The notes beneath the pieces were generated by a model, which saw nothing but the letters and a program-made list of their open reading frames with translations, did not search any database and was not told where the DNA came from. This document shows, piece after piece, positions 1-8,587 of a stretch of 64,000 bases of DNA. The first letter of the stretch is position 1. Every line of letters starts with the position of its first letter. The position numbers and the translations under genes are program-made. Source of the DNA: Rhizobium sp. SSA_523 (GTDB lineage: Bacteria > Pseudomonadota > Alphaproteobacteria > Rhizobiales > Rhizobiaceae); the NCBI RefSeq assembly GCF_030435705.1, contig NZ_CP129382.1, positions 2,784,501 through 2,848,500 of the forward strand, in the 5' to 3' direction.

Positions 1-2
1 GG

Positions 3-593
3 CAAAGAGCGCTCGAGGCACAGAAACAGGGCCGCGAGCAGCATTTCTGTGCCGTCCGCTTCGGCAATGTTCTGGGATCGAACGGTTCGGTCGTGCCGCT
101 GTTCAAGCAGCAGATCGCCCAGGGCGGCCCGGTGACGGTGACGGATCCGGACATGCGGCGCTATTTCATGTCGATCCAGGAAGCGGCGGAACTGATCGTT
201 CAATCGAGCGCACTGTCGAAGGGCGGCGATATCTTCCTGCTGGAAATGGGCGAGCCGGTTCGGATCGGCGACCTGGCGGAGAACATGATCCGGCTGGCGG
301 GCTTTACCGTGCGCGGGCAGGACGAGCCGCATGGCGGCATCGAGATCCGCGTGACCGGCAGCCGGCCAGGCGAAAAGCTCTTCGAAGAGCTGTTTTACGA
401 CATGGCCAATGCGCTCAAGACACAGCATCCGAAGATCCTGCGTGCCGATTCGACGGCCATTGCCCATCACAATATCAATGACGCGTGTGAGGCGCTGAAG
501 GATGCGCTGTCCAGGCGCGACGAAAAGGCCGCAAGGGCCATCCTCTTCGACTTCATCGGCATGAGTTCGCTTTCCGGAGCGATGGGCGAGTAG
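3..593 (+). CDS. Polysaccharide biosynthesis / NDP-sugar epimerase-dehydratase, CapD/FlaA1 family (C-terminal part)
   Basis: The open frame enters from the left edge, so only about the last 196 residues are present. Seen: an FGNVLGS-type segment followed by the stretch around RRYFMSIQEAAELI and a later RPGEKLFEEL motif. Both are typical of the extended short-chain dehydrogenase/reductase proteins of the CapD/WbpM/FlaA1 group, which act as UDP-GlcNAc dehydratases or epimerases in surface polysaccharide synthesis. The N-terminal membrane segments and NAD-binding domain lie outside the window, so the exact substrate cannot be read. The gene ends with TAG and converges on the PAP2 gene. Confidence 0.85.
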   Translation, partial: QRALEAQKQGREQHFCAVRFGNVLGSNGSVVPLFKQQIAQGGPVTVTDPDMRRYFMSIQEAAELIVQSSALSKGGDIFLLEMGEPVRIGDLAENMIRLAGFTVRGQDEPHGGIEIRVTGSRPGEKLFEELFYDMANALKTQHPKILRADSTAIAHHNINDACEALKDALSRRDEKAARAILFDFIGMSSLSGAMGE

Positions 594-763
594 CCGGCGC
601 GACAGGCGTTCGTTCCAGGTCGACCGATCCACAAGGGCTACCGATCGAGGGACGGAGAGGCTCATACCGCCACCCAGGTTGCGATCCATTTTCGCAAGGC
701 GTCGCGCGGCCCGCGCTCGCCGCGCTGATCCGGCATCAGGCCACGGCTTCCCGATCCGGCAGA

Positions 764-1537
764 TCAGCCGCGGCCGGCCTGGGAGAGACCCTGTGACGCC
801 ACGGCATTTTTCAGCGGCAGGCTGCGCTTCAGCAGCGGCAATCCCGTGTCCCGTTCCTCGAAGAGGAAGCCATAGCGGGCGAAGATTGCGGCGATGATCA
901 CCGACGACCAGGCGCCGAAGGTCAGCCCCGCCAAAACATCGCTTGGGAAATGGGCGCCCACCAGCACGCGCGTCATGCCGAGCCAGATGGCCGCCACCAG
1001 AAAGACCGGCCGGTGACGCGGAGCAAGAAGCGAAAAGCCCATCAGGATCGCGCCGACCGTCGTGGCATGGCCGGAGGGAAAGCTCTCGAACTGGAAGCCG
1101 CCATGCAGCGGCGACAGGGAAAAGCTGCCGGCATCGGTCTGGTAGAGCGGCCTTGCCCGGCCGATCAGCCGCTTTGCGAGGTTGACCAGGAGCCCGGAGA
1201 TGGAAACGGTCGCGAGGAGATAGGCGGCGACCTGCCCGATGAAGAGCGCGTGAAACCGCGCCGTAGCCGAATGGGCGAGCCGTGAGAGCGACAGGGCTTC
1301 GAATAGAAGAATGGCACAGGCAAAGAGGATCCAGCCGGATTTGCCGAGTTCGGTGACATAGGCGCCCATCACCCTCAGCACGGACTGGGACTGCAGCACG
1401 GAGGCGGAGACCGGCTGATCGAAGATCAGCAGGGACAAGACGACGAGATTGCAGCCGACAAAGGGAATGGTGAGATAGGCCCGAACGCCATTCCGCCTGC
1501 AATGGCGCCGGTAACGCCCCTTCAGCATGTCCCACAT
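764..1537 (-). CDS. PAP2-family membrane phosphatase
   Basis: Predicted 257-residue integral membrane phosphatase. All three PAP2 signature blocks are visible: Lys122 with Arg129-Pro130 (KRLIGRARP), the PSGH block at residues 154-157, and Arg190 with His196 and Asp200 (R-x5-H-x3-D). Several hydrophobic segments surround them, so the catalytic site should face the periplasm. Family members dephosphorylate undecaprenyl pyrophosphate, phosphatidylglycerophosphate or lipid A; which one applies here cannot be decided from sequence. I used the ATG at 1537; the frame stays open upstream, but that part is antisense-like sequence over leuB. An in-frame ATG at 1528 is also possible. It lies 127 bases downstream of leuB on the same strand. 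Confidence 0.85.
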   Translation of the reverse strand: MWDMLKGRYRRHCRRNGVRAYLTIPFVGCNLVVLSLLIFDQPVSASVLQSQSVLRVMGAYVTELGKSGWILFACAILLFEALSLSRLAHSATARFHALFIGQVAAYLLATVSISGLLVNLAKRLIGRARPLYQTDAGSFSLSPLHGGFQFESFPSGHATTVGAILMGFSLLAPRHRPVFLVAAIWLGMTRVLVGAHFPSDVLAGLTFGAWSSVIIAAIFARYGFLFEERDTGLPLLKRSLPLKNAVASQGLSQAGRG

Positions 1538-1664
1538 GATGAACCAACCCCGTCTCGTGGTGTCGGCGAAACATGGCACGGGGATGTGACAGGCGTGTTT
1601 CGGCAAAGACGGGAAGGAAAGAGGCACGACGTCCCGTCGTCCTGCCCCTTTCGGTTTTCCCGGT

Positions 1665-2780
1665 TCAGGCCTTGGCAGACAGTGCCTGGAATTCCGCCAG
1701 GATGGCATCGCCCATCTCGGCCGTGCCGACCTGTGTGCAGCCCTCGCCCATGATGTCGCCGGTGCGGATGCCCTTGTCGAGAACGTTGGCGGTCGCCTTC
1801 TCCAGCCGGTCGGCCTCTGCCACCATGTTGAAGGAATAGCGCAGGCACATGGCAAAGGAGGCGATCATGGCGATCGGATTGGCAATGCCCCGGCCGGCAA
1901 TATCCGGCGCCGAGCCATGCACCGGCTCGTAGAGCGCCTTGCGCTTGCCGGTCTTCGCATCCGGCGCACCGAGCGATGCAGAGGGCAGCATGCCGAGCGA
2001 ACCTGTCAGCATTGCAGCCACATCCGACAGCATGTCGCCGAACAGATTGTCGGTCACGATCACATCGAACTGCTTGGGCGCCCGCACCAGCTGCATGCCG
2101 CCGGCATCGGCCAGCATATGCTCGAGTTTCACGTCGGAAAACTTGGCTTTGTGAGTTTCGGTCACGACCTGGTTCCAGAGCACGCCCGACTTCATGACAT
2201 TGCGCTTCTCCATGGAGCACACCGTATTCTTGCGGGTGCGGGCCAGCTCGAAGGCAACGGAGGCGATCCGCTCGATCTCGTAGGTGTCGTAGACCTGGGT
2301 GTCGATGGCGCGCTTCTGCCCGTTTCCAAGATCGGTGATCGTCTTCGGCTCGCCGAAATAGACACCGCCCGTCAGCTCGCGGACGATGAGAATATCGAGG
2401 CCCTCAACGAGGTCGGGCTTCAGCGACGAGGCATTGGCGAGCGCCGGATAGCAGATGGCAGGACGCAGATTGGCAAACAGTTCGAGATCCTTGCGCAACC
2501 GCAGCAGACCGGCTTCCGGCCGCACCTCATAGGGAACCTCGTCCCATTTCGGGCCGCCGACGGCACCGAACAGCACGGCGTCGGCCGCCATGGCTTTCTG
2601 CATGTCGCCTTCCGAGATCGCAACGCCGTGCGCATCATAGGCCGCGCCCCCGACCAGTCCCTCGTCCAGCGTGAAGCCCGCCGCCAGCGCATCGTTCATA
2701 TAGGCGACGATCTTGCGGACCTCGGCCATGGCTTCGGGACCAATGCCGTCACCGGGGAGAAGGAAGAGAGACTGCGGCAT
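1665..2780 (-). CDS. leuB: 3-isopropylmalate dehydrogenase
   Basis: 371 residues, the normal length for LeuB. It oxidises and decarboxylates (2R,3S)-3-isopropylmalate with NAD in the third step of leucine synthesis. Seen: GDGIGPE near the N-terminus and the C-terminal [15 protein letters not shown] block, both conserved in isopropylmalate/isocitrate dehydrogenases. The ATG at 2780 starts the normal [12 protein letters not shown] sequence. Leftward neighbour leuD supplies the isomerase small subunit of the previous step, but a 251-base gap separates the two, so an operon is possible but not certain. leuC is not in the window. Confidence 0.97.
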   Translation of the reverse strand: MPQSLFLLPGDGIGPEAMAEVRKIVAYMNDALAAGFTLDEGLVGGAAYDAHGVAISEGDMQKAMAADAVLFGAVGGPKWDEVPYEVRPEAGLLRLRKDLELFANLRPAICYPALANASSLKPDLVEGLDILIVRELTGGVYFGEPKTITDLGNGQKRAIDTQVYDTYEIERIASVAFELARTRKNTVCSMEKRNVMKSGVLWNQVVTETHKAKFSDVKLEHMLADAGGMQLVRAPKQFDVIVTDNLFGDMLSDVAAMLTGSLGMLPSASLGAPDAKTGKRKALYEPVHGSAPDIAGRGIANPIAMIASFAMCLRYSFNMVAEADRLEKATANVLDKGIRTGDIMGEGCTQVGTAEMGDAILAEFQALSAKA

Positions 2781-3031
2781 GATAGGGTGTCCTTGCGAGC
2801 GGAGTTCGATCCAATGGGGCAGGCGGAAATTGCGGTCTGGCGGACTCTGCGAATTCGTTCCTTGAACCTCGAGCTCGCAGCAGGGCGAGCCGCATGTCGA
2901 ATTCACTCCACCAGGGGGCGCCGGAGAGGAGCGCCTGGTGCGACCGGGTCCGACCTCGCGCGAGCCTGCCATGGGACGCAAGATCAGAGCCTGTTGCGCA
3001 GGCGCCGGCCGAAACGGCCGACGCTTGTCCG
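2781..3031. other. Intergenic region between leuD and leuB, no gene seen
   Basis: The 251 bases between the leuB start and the leuD stop hold no frame with coding character and no tRNA. The base composition is GC-rich. I see no convincing promoter or Rho-independent terminator. It may hold an RNA or a processing site, but nothing supports this directly. Confidence 0.4.
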
Positions 3032-3637
3032 TCAGAGCCAGGGGCGTTGCGACTGCAGCTTCGTTTCGAAGGAGGCAATGGCCGAATCGCTCTTCAGCGT
3101 CGTGGCAATATCGTCCAGCCCTTCCAGCATGATGTGCTTGCGTGCCGGATCGATGTCGAAATGCACCTTTCCGCCATCGGGGCCTGAAATTTCCTGCGCT
3201 TCCAGATCGACGGTCAGCACGGCATTTGCGCCGCGCGATGCGTCGTCCATCAGCTTGTCCAGATCGTCCTGGGAGACGACGATGGGCAGGATGCCGTTCT
3301 TGAAACAGTTATTGTAGAAGATATCGGCGAACGAGGTGGAGATGACGCAGCGAATACCGAAATCGAGCAGTGCCCAGGGCGCATGTTCGCGCGACGAGCC
3401 ACAGCCGAAATTATCGCCGGCGACCAGGATCTTGGCGCTCTGATATTGCGGCTTGTTGAGAACGAAATCGGGATTGGGCGACCCGTCTTCCAGGTAACGC
3501 GCTTCGGCAAACAGGCCTTTGCCCAGACCGGTGCGCTTGATCGTCTTCAGATAATCTTTCGGGATGATCATGTCCGTGTCGATGTTGACGACCGGAAGCG
3601 GCGCTGCGACGCCGGTAAGCTTTACGAATTTGTCCAT
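3032..3637 (-). CDS. leuD: 3-isopropylmalate dehydratase small subunit
   Basis: 201 residues, the usual size of LeuD. With LeuC it forms the isopropylmalate isomerase that interconverts 2- and 3-isopropylmalate in leucine synthesis. Seen: the swivel-domain loop [11 protein letters not shown] that contacts substrate. The ATG at 3637 is preceded by GGAGG with about 7 bases of spacing, which fixes the start; the open frame extends 13 codons further without support. A TTGGTC-17-TATAAA promoter lies just upstream. LeuC, its catalytic Fe-S partner, must be encoded elsewhere, as is usual in rhizobia. Confidence 0.97.
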   Translation of the reverse strand: MDKFVKLTGVAAPLPVVNIDTDMIIPKDYLKTIKRTGLGKGLFAEARYLEDGSPNPDFVLNKPQYQSAKILVAGDNFGCGSSREHAPWALLDFGIRCVISTSFADIFYNNCFKNGILPIVVSQDDLDKLMDDASRGANAVLTVDLEAQEISGPDGGKVHFDIDPARKHIMLEGLDDIATTLKSDSAIASFETKLQSQRPWL

Positions 3638-3655
3638 GATCTGCCTCCGCGAGAC

Positions 3656-3684
3656 TTTATATTGCGGAAGCTGCAATAGACCAA
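3656..3684 (-). promoter_or_regulatory. Predicted sigma-70-type promoter of leuD
   Basis: On the minus strand TTGGTC (3684-3679) is followed after 17 bases by TATAAA (3661-3656). The spacing is optimal and the leader before the leuD ATG is short. Prediction only. Confidence 0.45.
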
Positions 3685-3719
3685 ATCACCGGGGATTTGA
3701 AGACCATATTGAGGTCAAA

Positions 3720-3749
3720 CGGTACGCCGACCGCTTTGCAGGCGTACCG
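3720..3749 (-). terminator. Hairpin, possible terminator of the small membrane-protein gene
   Basis: A 9-bp perfect stem (CGGTACGCC at 3720-3728 and GGCGTACCG at 3741-3749) with a 12-base loop. Read on the minus strand it is followed by a short TTT, and it sits between the stop of the 82-residue gene and the leuD promoter. The T tract is poor, so this is a weak terminator or only a structural element. Confidence 0.4.
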
Positions 3750-3770
3750 CACTCATCCTTGGACCCTCGA

Positions 3771-4019
3771 TCAAAGGTCGATGATCGTCCCGCGACCGTC
3801 ATTCCAGACGCGCATGTCGGACTTGTCGCGGCTGCCATCCTTGGCCTTGACGCGGACCGGAACCGGCTTCGGCCGGGCCGACAGAGCCTTGACGGCGGTG
3901 ATCACCGTCAGCAGGCCCGCAAAGGCGATGGTGATGGAGGCCGTGAGCACGACGAGCACGCCAAGAGCGGCGATGCCGGCGAGGCCAAGGAAATACGCAC
4001 GTATGTTTTGCATGGGCAT
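3771..4019 (-). CDS. Small hypothetical membrane protein
   Basis: 82 residues. One long hydrophobic stretch (about residues 8-45, rich in Leu, Val, Ala, Gly) could form one or two membrane helices. A basic, charged tail with Arg/Lys and a short acidic end follows. AGGAG about 8 bases before the ATG at 4019 supports this start over the longer open frame. I do not recognise a named family. It is transcribed toward leuD and diverges from the CitE-type gene, which starts about 100 bases away. Confidence 0.6.
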   Translation of the reverse strand: MPMQNIRAYFLGLAGIAALGVLVVLTASITIAFAGLLTVITAVKALSARPKPVPVRVKAKDGSRDKSDMRVWNDGRGTIIDL

Positions 4020-4124
4020 GGACCTTTCTCCTGTGGGAAATGTGGTCCTTTCCCTTGCCTCTTGCAAGGCCCTTTGGCTTTCTGCGCCATTGCGCCTCAT
4101 CACAAAGCTTGTCAGAAGGTCGTG

Positions 4125-5027
4125 ATGGTCATCTCGCCCGCCTCTTCGCTGCGCCCCCGGCGCTCTCTCCTGACTGTCCCCGCAATCAATCTGCGGGCGC
4201 TCGAAAAGTGCCGCCTGCTCGATTGCGACGGCGTGATCTTCGATCTGGAGGATTCCGTTGCTGTCGATCAGAAGCCGGAGGCGCGCCTGAACCTTGAGCG
4301 GCTGTTTGCCGAGGCAAGGCTGACCAACAAGGAAACCATCATCCGCATCAATGGCTTGGACAGTCCCTTCCTGACAGACGATCTCGCGCTGGTCGAGAAA
4401 CTGTCGCCTGATGCGGTGCTGGTGCCGAAGGTGGAGCGTCCGGATGACCTAGTCCGGGTGCAGCAGGCGCTCGACGCCGGCACCGCAGCCACGGGACCGA
4501 GGCTCTGGGCGATGATGGAGACGGCGCGCGGCGTCTTGAACGTGGCGGCGATCGCCGAGAGCCGACCGGCGGCGGACAGACTTGACGTATTTGTGATCGG
4601 CCTGAATGACCTTCGCAAGGAGACGCGGGTGATGCCGCGACCCGGCCGCGTCTATCTGGTCCCTTATCTGATGCAGGTTATCCTGGCGGCTCGGGCAAAC
4701 GGTCTCGACGTGATCGACAGTGTCTTCAACGATTTCCGCGACAAAGACGGCTTTGCCGAGGAATGCCGTCAAGGCCGCGAAATGGGGTTTGACGGGAAGA
4801 TGCTCATCCATCCTGCACAGATCGATCCGGCCAATCAGGCCTTCGGACCTCTGCCAGAGGCGCTGGCGGATGCGGCGGCGATCGTATCCGCCTTTGCAAG
4901 GCCGGAATCCGCCGGTCAGAATGTCATCAACCTGAATGGCCGGATGGTCGAGCGCCTGCACCTGGAAGAGGCCGAGCGGCTTCTCTCTTTGGCAAAATCT
5001 CTGAAAGACAGAAAGACAGACACATGA
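4125..5027 (+). CDS. CoA ester lyase, CitE/HpcH-HpaI aldolase family
   Basis: 300 residues. Seen: N-terminal RRSLLTVPA, the IFDLEDSV block at about residues 38-45 with the Glu-Asp pair that holds the metal, and the C-terminal KMLIHPAQI motif. These mark the citrate lyase beta-like / malyl-CoA lyase superfamily, which cleaves or hydrolyses (S)-malyl- or citramalyl-type CoA esters in a Mg-dependent way. The precise substrate is unknown. AGAAGG stands 5 bases before the ATG at 4125; a GTG lies directly in front of it. The gene overlaps the next one by ATGA, so the two are cotranscribed. Confidence 0.85.
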   Translation: MVISPASSLRPRRSLLTVPAINLRALEKCRLLDCDGVIFDLEDSVAVDQKPEARLNLERLFAEARLTNKETIIRINGLDSPFLTDDLALVEKLSPDAVLVPKVERPDDLVRVQQALDAGTAATGPRLWAMMETARGVLNVAAIAESRPAADRLDVFVIGLNDLRKETRVMPRPGRVYLVPYLMQVILAARANGLDVIDSVFNDFRDKDGFAEECRQGREMGFDGKMLIHPAQIDPANQAFGPLPEALADAAAIVSAFARPESAGQNVINLNGRMVERLHLEEAERLLSLAKSLKDRKTDT

Positions 5028-5230
5028 AACTCTATCGCTTCCTGACCGGGCCCGACGATTCCAGCTTCTGCCACCGGGTGACCGATGCGCTGAACAAGGG
5101 GTGGGAATTGCATGGGTCTCCCAGCCACACCTTCAATGTTGCGGAGAACCGGCTGTATTGCGGCCAGGCCGTCGTGAAGACCGTGCATGGGAAGGACTAT
5201 GATCCGAGCATGAAGCTGGGCGAACAATAG
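5024..5230 (+). CDS. DUF1737 domain-containing small protein
   Basis: 68 residues, the whole length being one DUF1737-like domain: an N-terminal YRFLTGPDD segment, then a Trp-Glu-Leu-His-Gly turn (GWELHGSP) and a C-terminal YCGQAVVK strand. Function unknown. Its ATG overlaps the stop of the CoA ester lyase by 4 bases, so translation is probably coupled. A link to CoA ester metabolism is inference from position only. Confidence 0.8.
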   Translation: MKLYRFLTGPDDSSFCHRVTDALNKGWELHGSPSHTFNVAENRLYCGQAVVKTVHGKDYDPSMKLGEQ

Positions 5231-5491
5231 GGCAAGCCTGGAGATCCCTGACCCTGCAAATCGCGTGGCACAGCCGAAGCGGTTCCTCGCCGGGGGCAGA
5301 CTCCTGCTCAAGCCGGGCCTTCGCCGCCAATGCCGCGGCAGAGGCTGACGCAGACGCCGAGACCTATTCGCCATGAAAAGGCCCCTTCACCTGTCAAAGC
5401 AGGGGCGTTCAACGGATCATCAGATCCCGACTATCCCTGACCCTGCGCCGGCACCATCTCCCCCGGCGCGACCATCCGGAAGGCAGACCCA

Positions 5492-6802
5492 ATGGCTGAA
5501 CCCAGAGTCGCAGAGCGCATCGAATATATTGTCGAGGGGGGCCATCGCCTGTCCGGCGCCATCGAACCGTCCGGCAACAAAAATGCGGCTCTTCCCATCA
5601 TTGCCGCCGCGCTTTTGACCGACCAGCCCGTCGAACTCTCCAACGTGCCGCGCATTCGCGACGTCGAAGCGCTGGTCCGGCTCCTGGCATCGCTCGGCGC
5701 TGAGGCCGAGTGGACCGGAAACAACACGCTGCGCATCCATGCCCGCGAGATTCACCCGGCCACGCTGGACCCTGACCTTTGCTCGCGCATCCGGGCGTCC
5801 ATCCTGCTCGCCGGTCCGGTTCTCGCCCGCTGTGGCGCCATCACCCTGCCGCCGCCGGGCGGCGATGTGATTGGCCGGCGGCGCCTTGACAGTCACTTCC
5901 TGGCCCTGCGCCAATTGGGTGCGGAAATCTCGCTGGATGGCGATTATATCTTCCGGGCGGATCGATTGACCGGCGCCGATGTCTTCCTTGACGAACCCTC
6001 CGTGACGGCCACGGAAAATGCGCTTTGTGCGGCGGTGGCCGCAAGTGGGACGACGATCCTGCGCAATTGCGCCTCCGAGCCCCATGTTCAGGATCTGGCG
6101 CATTTCCTCAATGCCATGGGCGCCAAGATCGAGGGGATCGGCACCAATTGCATGACGATCGAAGGCGGAAGACCGCTTCGCGGCGCGACCCATCGCATCG
6201 GCCCCGACCATATCGAAGTGGGATCTCTGATCGGCCTGGCGGCCGTGACCGATTCGGATCTGCGCATCACCAATGCCGGTGTCGAGCATCTGCGCTCGAC
6301 GCTGATGGGTTTCGAGCGCCTGGGCATATGCTGCCACGTGGAGGGCGACGACCTGATCATCCCCTCGGGCCAGTCCAAAGTGATCGAGCCCGATTTCGGC
6401 GGCCACGTGCCCAAGATCGAGGATCAACCCTGGCCGGCCTTCCCGGCCGATACCATGTCGATTGCCATTGTCACCGCCACGCAATGCGAAGGCATGGTGT
6501 TGATGTTCGAAAAAATGTTCGAGTCGCGGATGTTCTTCGTCGACAAGCTGATTGCCATGGGGGCCCGCATCGTCTTGTGCGATCCGCACCGTGCGGTGAT
6601 TTCCGGCCCCACTTCCTTGAAAGCTGCCCGCCTGGAAAGTCCCGACATCCGCGCCGGCATGGCCATGCTGATTGCCGCAATGGGGGCTGAAGGCACCTCG
6701 ATCATCAACAATGCCCAGCAGATCGAGCGCGGCTACGAGCGGATTGACGAGCGGCTCAATGCGCTGGGCGCCAGGATCCGCCGGATCCCTGCACGCAACT
6801 GA
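5492..6802 (+). CDS. murA: MurA-family enolpyruvyl transferase with Asp at the usual catalytic Cys
   Basis: 436 residues, the normal length for UDP-GlcNAc 1-carboxyvinyltransferase, which adds enolpyruvate to UDP-GlcNAc in the first committed step of peptidoglycan synthesis. Seen: Lys30-Asn31 (PSGNKNAAL), AFPAD with the catalytic-type Asp, and the C-terminal RGYERIDERL. The loop that normally reads PGGCAIG reads PGGDVIG here, so Asp125 replaces the Cys that fosfomycin alkylates. Family knowledge says Asp variants are active and fosfomycin-insensitive. From memory, rhizobia also carry a Cys-type MurA elsewhere, so this may be a second, divergent paralog and the symbol is provisional. Confidence 0.8.
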   Translation: MAEPRVAERIEYIVEGGHRLSGAIEPSGNKNAALPIIAAALLTDQPVELSNVPRIRDVEALVRLLASLGAEAEWTGNNTLRIHAREIHPATLDPDLCSRIRASILLAGPVLARCGAITLPPPGGDVIGRRRLDSHFLALRQLGAEISLDGDYIFRADRLTGADVFLDEPSVTATENALCAAVAASGTTILRNCASEPHVQDLAHFLNAMGAKIEGIGTNCMTIEGGRPLRGATHRIGPDHIEVGSLIGLAAVTDSDLRITNAGVEHLRSTLMGFERLGICCHVEGDDLIIPSGQSKVIEPDFGGHVPKIEDQPWPAFPADTMSIAIVTATQCEGMVLMFEKMFESRMFFVDKLIAMGARIVLCDPHRAVISGPTSLKAARLESPDIRAGMAMLIAAMGAEGTSIINNAQQIERGYERIDERLNALGARIRRIPARN

Positions 6803-6820
6803 CCTTTAGCGAGCGCGCGG

Positions 6821-7264
6821 TCAACCCGTCCGGTCGGCCGCCTCGTCCGCACTTTCCTCGAGCCGCTCCATATCGTCGTCGGAAAGCCCGAAATGGTGGC
6901 CGATCTCGTGGATGAGCACATGGGTGATGATATCGCCCAGCGTCTCCTCGTTCTCGGCCCAGTAATCGAGGATCGGACGGCGATACAGGCGGATGCGGTT
7001 GGGCAGTTCACCTGTTTCCATGGTGAAGCGTTCGGAAATGCCGCGTCCTTCGAACAGGCCGAGCAGATCGAACGGCGTTTCGAGAGCCATATCCTCGAAA
7101 ATATCATCATCGGGAAAGTCTTCGATCTCGATGGTGAGGTTCTGGGTCAGCGCGCGGAATTCCTCCGGCAGGTTCCCATAGGCCTCGATTGCCAGCGATT
7201 CGAACGTGCTGATGGACGGGGCATGGCGATCCCGCCAATCATCGGTCTGGTCGACACGGGCCAT
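6821..7264 (-). CDS. Zincin-like metallopeptidase family protein
   Basis: 147 residues. Seen: the zinc motif HEIGHHFGLSD at residues 119-129, matching HExxHxxGxxD with His119, Glu120, His123 and Asp129. The protein is acidic and has no signal peptide, so it is probably cytoplasmic. This fits the small minimal metalloprotease family (PF06262-like); substrates are unknown. The ATG at 7264 is preceded by AAAGGAG at good distance. The gene converges on murA with only 18 bases between the stops. Confidence 0.85.
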   Translation of the reverse strand: MARVDQTDDWRDRHAPSISTFESLAIEAYGNLPEEFRALTQNLTIEIEDFPDDDIFEDMALETPFDLLGLFEGRGISERFTMETGELPNRIRLYRRPILDYWAENEETLGDIITHVLIHEIGHHFGLSDDDMERLEESADEAADRTG

Positions 7265-7653
7265 GTTAGCTCCTTTTTCACATGCCATATAAGGTTTCTC
7301 GGAATTTTTTTCGAGTGTGGAATCGGGCTGCGGGCACCCGCCACAGCGAAATCTCGCTCAACGCCCCGCAAGGGCCGCCGCCCGCACCCGGCCGCGATGC
7401 CGCTATGAACGGTTGAGACTGACCGAAGAGCGGCAGGACCGCCATCCGCTGCCATGCGCGCGCCTTGCCCGCGGGACATGGCGACAGGCGGGTCTGGCGG
7501 CGCCGTCCACCGGTTTTGAGGTGCGGCGTCTCGCCGCTCACAAATGCGGGAGCGCGGCAGGCGGCGGGGGTTCAGCGGATCATTTTACTTGACAACCCTT
7601 ATCCCCTTTATCAAAAAGAGGATATCTATCATCATGTTTGATGGCTAATAAGC
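7265..7653. other. Divergent intergenic region upstream of bfd
   Basis: 389 bases between divergent genes. The left two thirds is GC-rich with no supported gene. The last 80 bases before bfd are A+T-rich and include TTGACA at 7589-7594, a good -35 hexamer, but no clear -10 at 16-18 bases. Iron regulation (Irr or RirA) would be expected for bfd-bfr; I do not see a convincing operator match by eye. Confidence 0.5.
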
Positions 7654-7965
7654 ATGCTCGTCTGTAGTTGCAATTACATCACGGACCGTGAAATCAGGGA
7701 TGTCATCAACGGCCTTCTGGACGAAGACTGTTGGCAGCTGATTGTTCCTGCAAAGGTCTACCACGCCATGCAAAAACGCGGCCGCTGCTGTGGCTGCTTT
7801 CCCAACGTCGTGGATATCATTATCCGCACGACGGAAGAATATCATGCATTACACCACTCGACGGAAGCCGATGTCGTCGATTATATGTCCCGCCTGAGGC
7901 AATTTCACGCTGACAACAGGAGAGCGGACCTTGAAAGGCGACACAAGAGTCATCGAGCGGCTTAA
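7654..7965 (+). CDS. bfd: Bacterioferritin-associated ferredoxin (BFD-like [2Fe-2S] protein)
   Basis: 103 residues. Seen: Cys4-x-Cys6 at the N-terminus and Cys45/Cys46-x-Cys48 in RGRCCGCFP, the BFD-type [2Fe-2S] ligand pattern. Bfd reduces the heme of bacterioferritin and so releases stored ferric iron. The following bacterioferritin gene starts 35 bases before this one ends, which confirms the pairing. The C-terminal 30 residues are basic and extend beyond the core domain. Confidence 0.93.
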   Translation: MLVCSCNYITDREIRDVINGLLDEDCWQLIVPAKVYHAMQKRGRCCGCFPNVVDIIIRTTEEYHALHHSTEADVVDYMSRLRQFHADNRRADLERRHKSHRAA

Positions 7966-8416
7966 CGAAGCCCTTTTTCTCGAACTGGGTGCAGTAAATC
8001 AGTATTGGCTTCATTATCGTCTTCTGGAAGACTGGGGCTATACTAAGCTTGCCAAGAAAGAGCGTGCTGAGTCCATTGAGGAAATGCAGCATGCCGACAA
8101 GCTTGTCGCACGCATAATCTTCCTGGAAGGCCACCCCAACCTGCAGACCCTGGCGCCGCTGCGCATCGGTCAGACGGTTCGTGAGGTTCTCGAAGCCGAT
8201 CTCGCCGGCGAATACGACGCCCGCACATCCTACAAAGCATCGCGCGACATCTGTCATGAGGCTGGCGACTACGTCACCATGAAACTCTTCGAAGAGCTTT
8301 TGATCGACGAGGAAGGTCACATCGACTTCCTGGAGACCCAGCTCGAACTGCTTGGCAAGCTTGGCGAAGAACGCTACGGCCTGCTGAATGCCGACGCGGC
8401 AAACGACGCCGAGTGA
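7931..8416 (+). CDS. bfr: Bacterioferritin
   Basis: 161 residues from a TTG start at 7931, fixed by AGGAG 8 bases upstream; there is no earlier ATG in frame that makes sense. All ferroxidase ligands stand at the canonical numbers: Glu18, Glu51, His54, Glu94, Glu127 and His130. The heme ligand Met52 is present, so this is a heme-binding bacterioferritin and not a plain ferritin. It forms a 24-subunit iron-storage shell. The gene overlaps bfd by 35 bases and is followed by two hairpin terminators. Confidence 0.97.
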   Translation: MKGDTRVIERLNEALFLELGAVNQYWLHYRLLEDWGYTKLAKKERAESIEEMQHADKLVARIIFLEGHPNLQTLAPLRIGQTVREVLEADLAGEYDARTSYKASRDICHEAGDYVTMKLFEELLIDEEGHIDFLETQLELLGKLGEERYGLLNADAANDAE

Positions 8417-8425
8417 TCGGGCCAT

Positions 8426-8447
8426 CGCCGCCTTGCGGCGGGCTTTT
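8426..8447 (+). terminator. Rho-independent terminator after bfr (first)
   Basis: CGCCGC/GCGGCG stem (8426-8431, 8435-8440) with a 3-base loop, followed by GGCTTTT. It lies 10 bases after the bfr stop. Confidence 0.65.
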
Positions 8448-8531
8448 CCGCGACGGGTCCCGGTTCGGAAGCTTCAGGTAAGGCCATAGGCCCAGTATCA
8501 TAAGGCCCAGGATCCTAACGCCCTGTCATGA

Positions 8532-8567
8532 GCCCCTCGAGCGTTCGGCGCGCGAGGGGCTTTTCTT
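8532..8567 (+). terminator. Rho-independent terminator (second)
   Basis: An 8-bp stem GCCCCTCG (8532-8539) and CGAGGGGC (8553-8560) followed by TTTTCTTT. It is a strong + strand terminator about 115 bases after bfr and just before the end of the convergent qor gene. Confidence 0.8.
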
Positions 8568-8587
8568 TGGGAGCGTCTGGAGAGCGT

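Noticed and set aside
1917..3317. 466-codon open frame on the + strand across leuB and leuD
   Set aside because: It is the antisense of clearly conserved leuB and leuD sequence, has unusual composition (many His, Arg, Gly) and no family resemblance. Long shadow frames are common at this GC content.
5378..5410. Possible hairpin GCCCCT/AGGGGC before murA
   Set aside because: The stem is only 6 bp with alternative pairings, and no T run follows on the + strand, so I did not list it as a terminator.
7278..7541. 87-codon minus-strand frame upstream of the metallopeptidase
   Set aside because: No ribosome site, Arg/Gly-rich composition and no conserved feature; it lies in the promoter region of two divergent genes.
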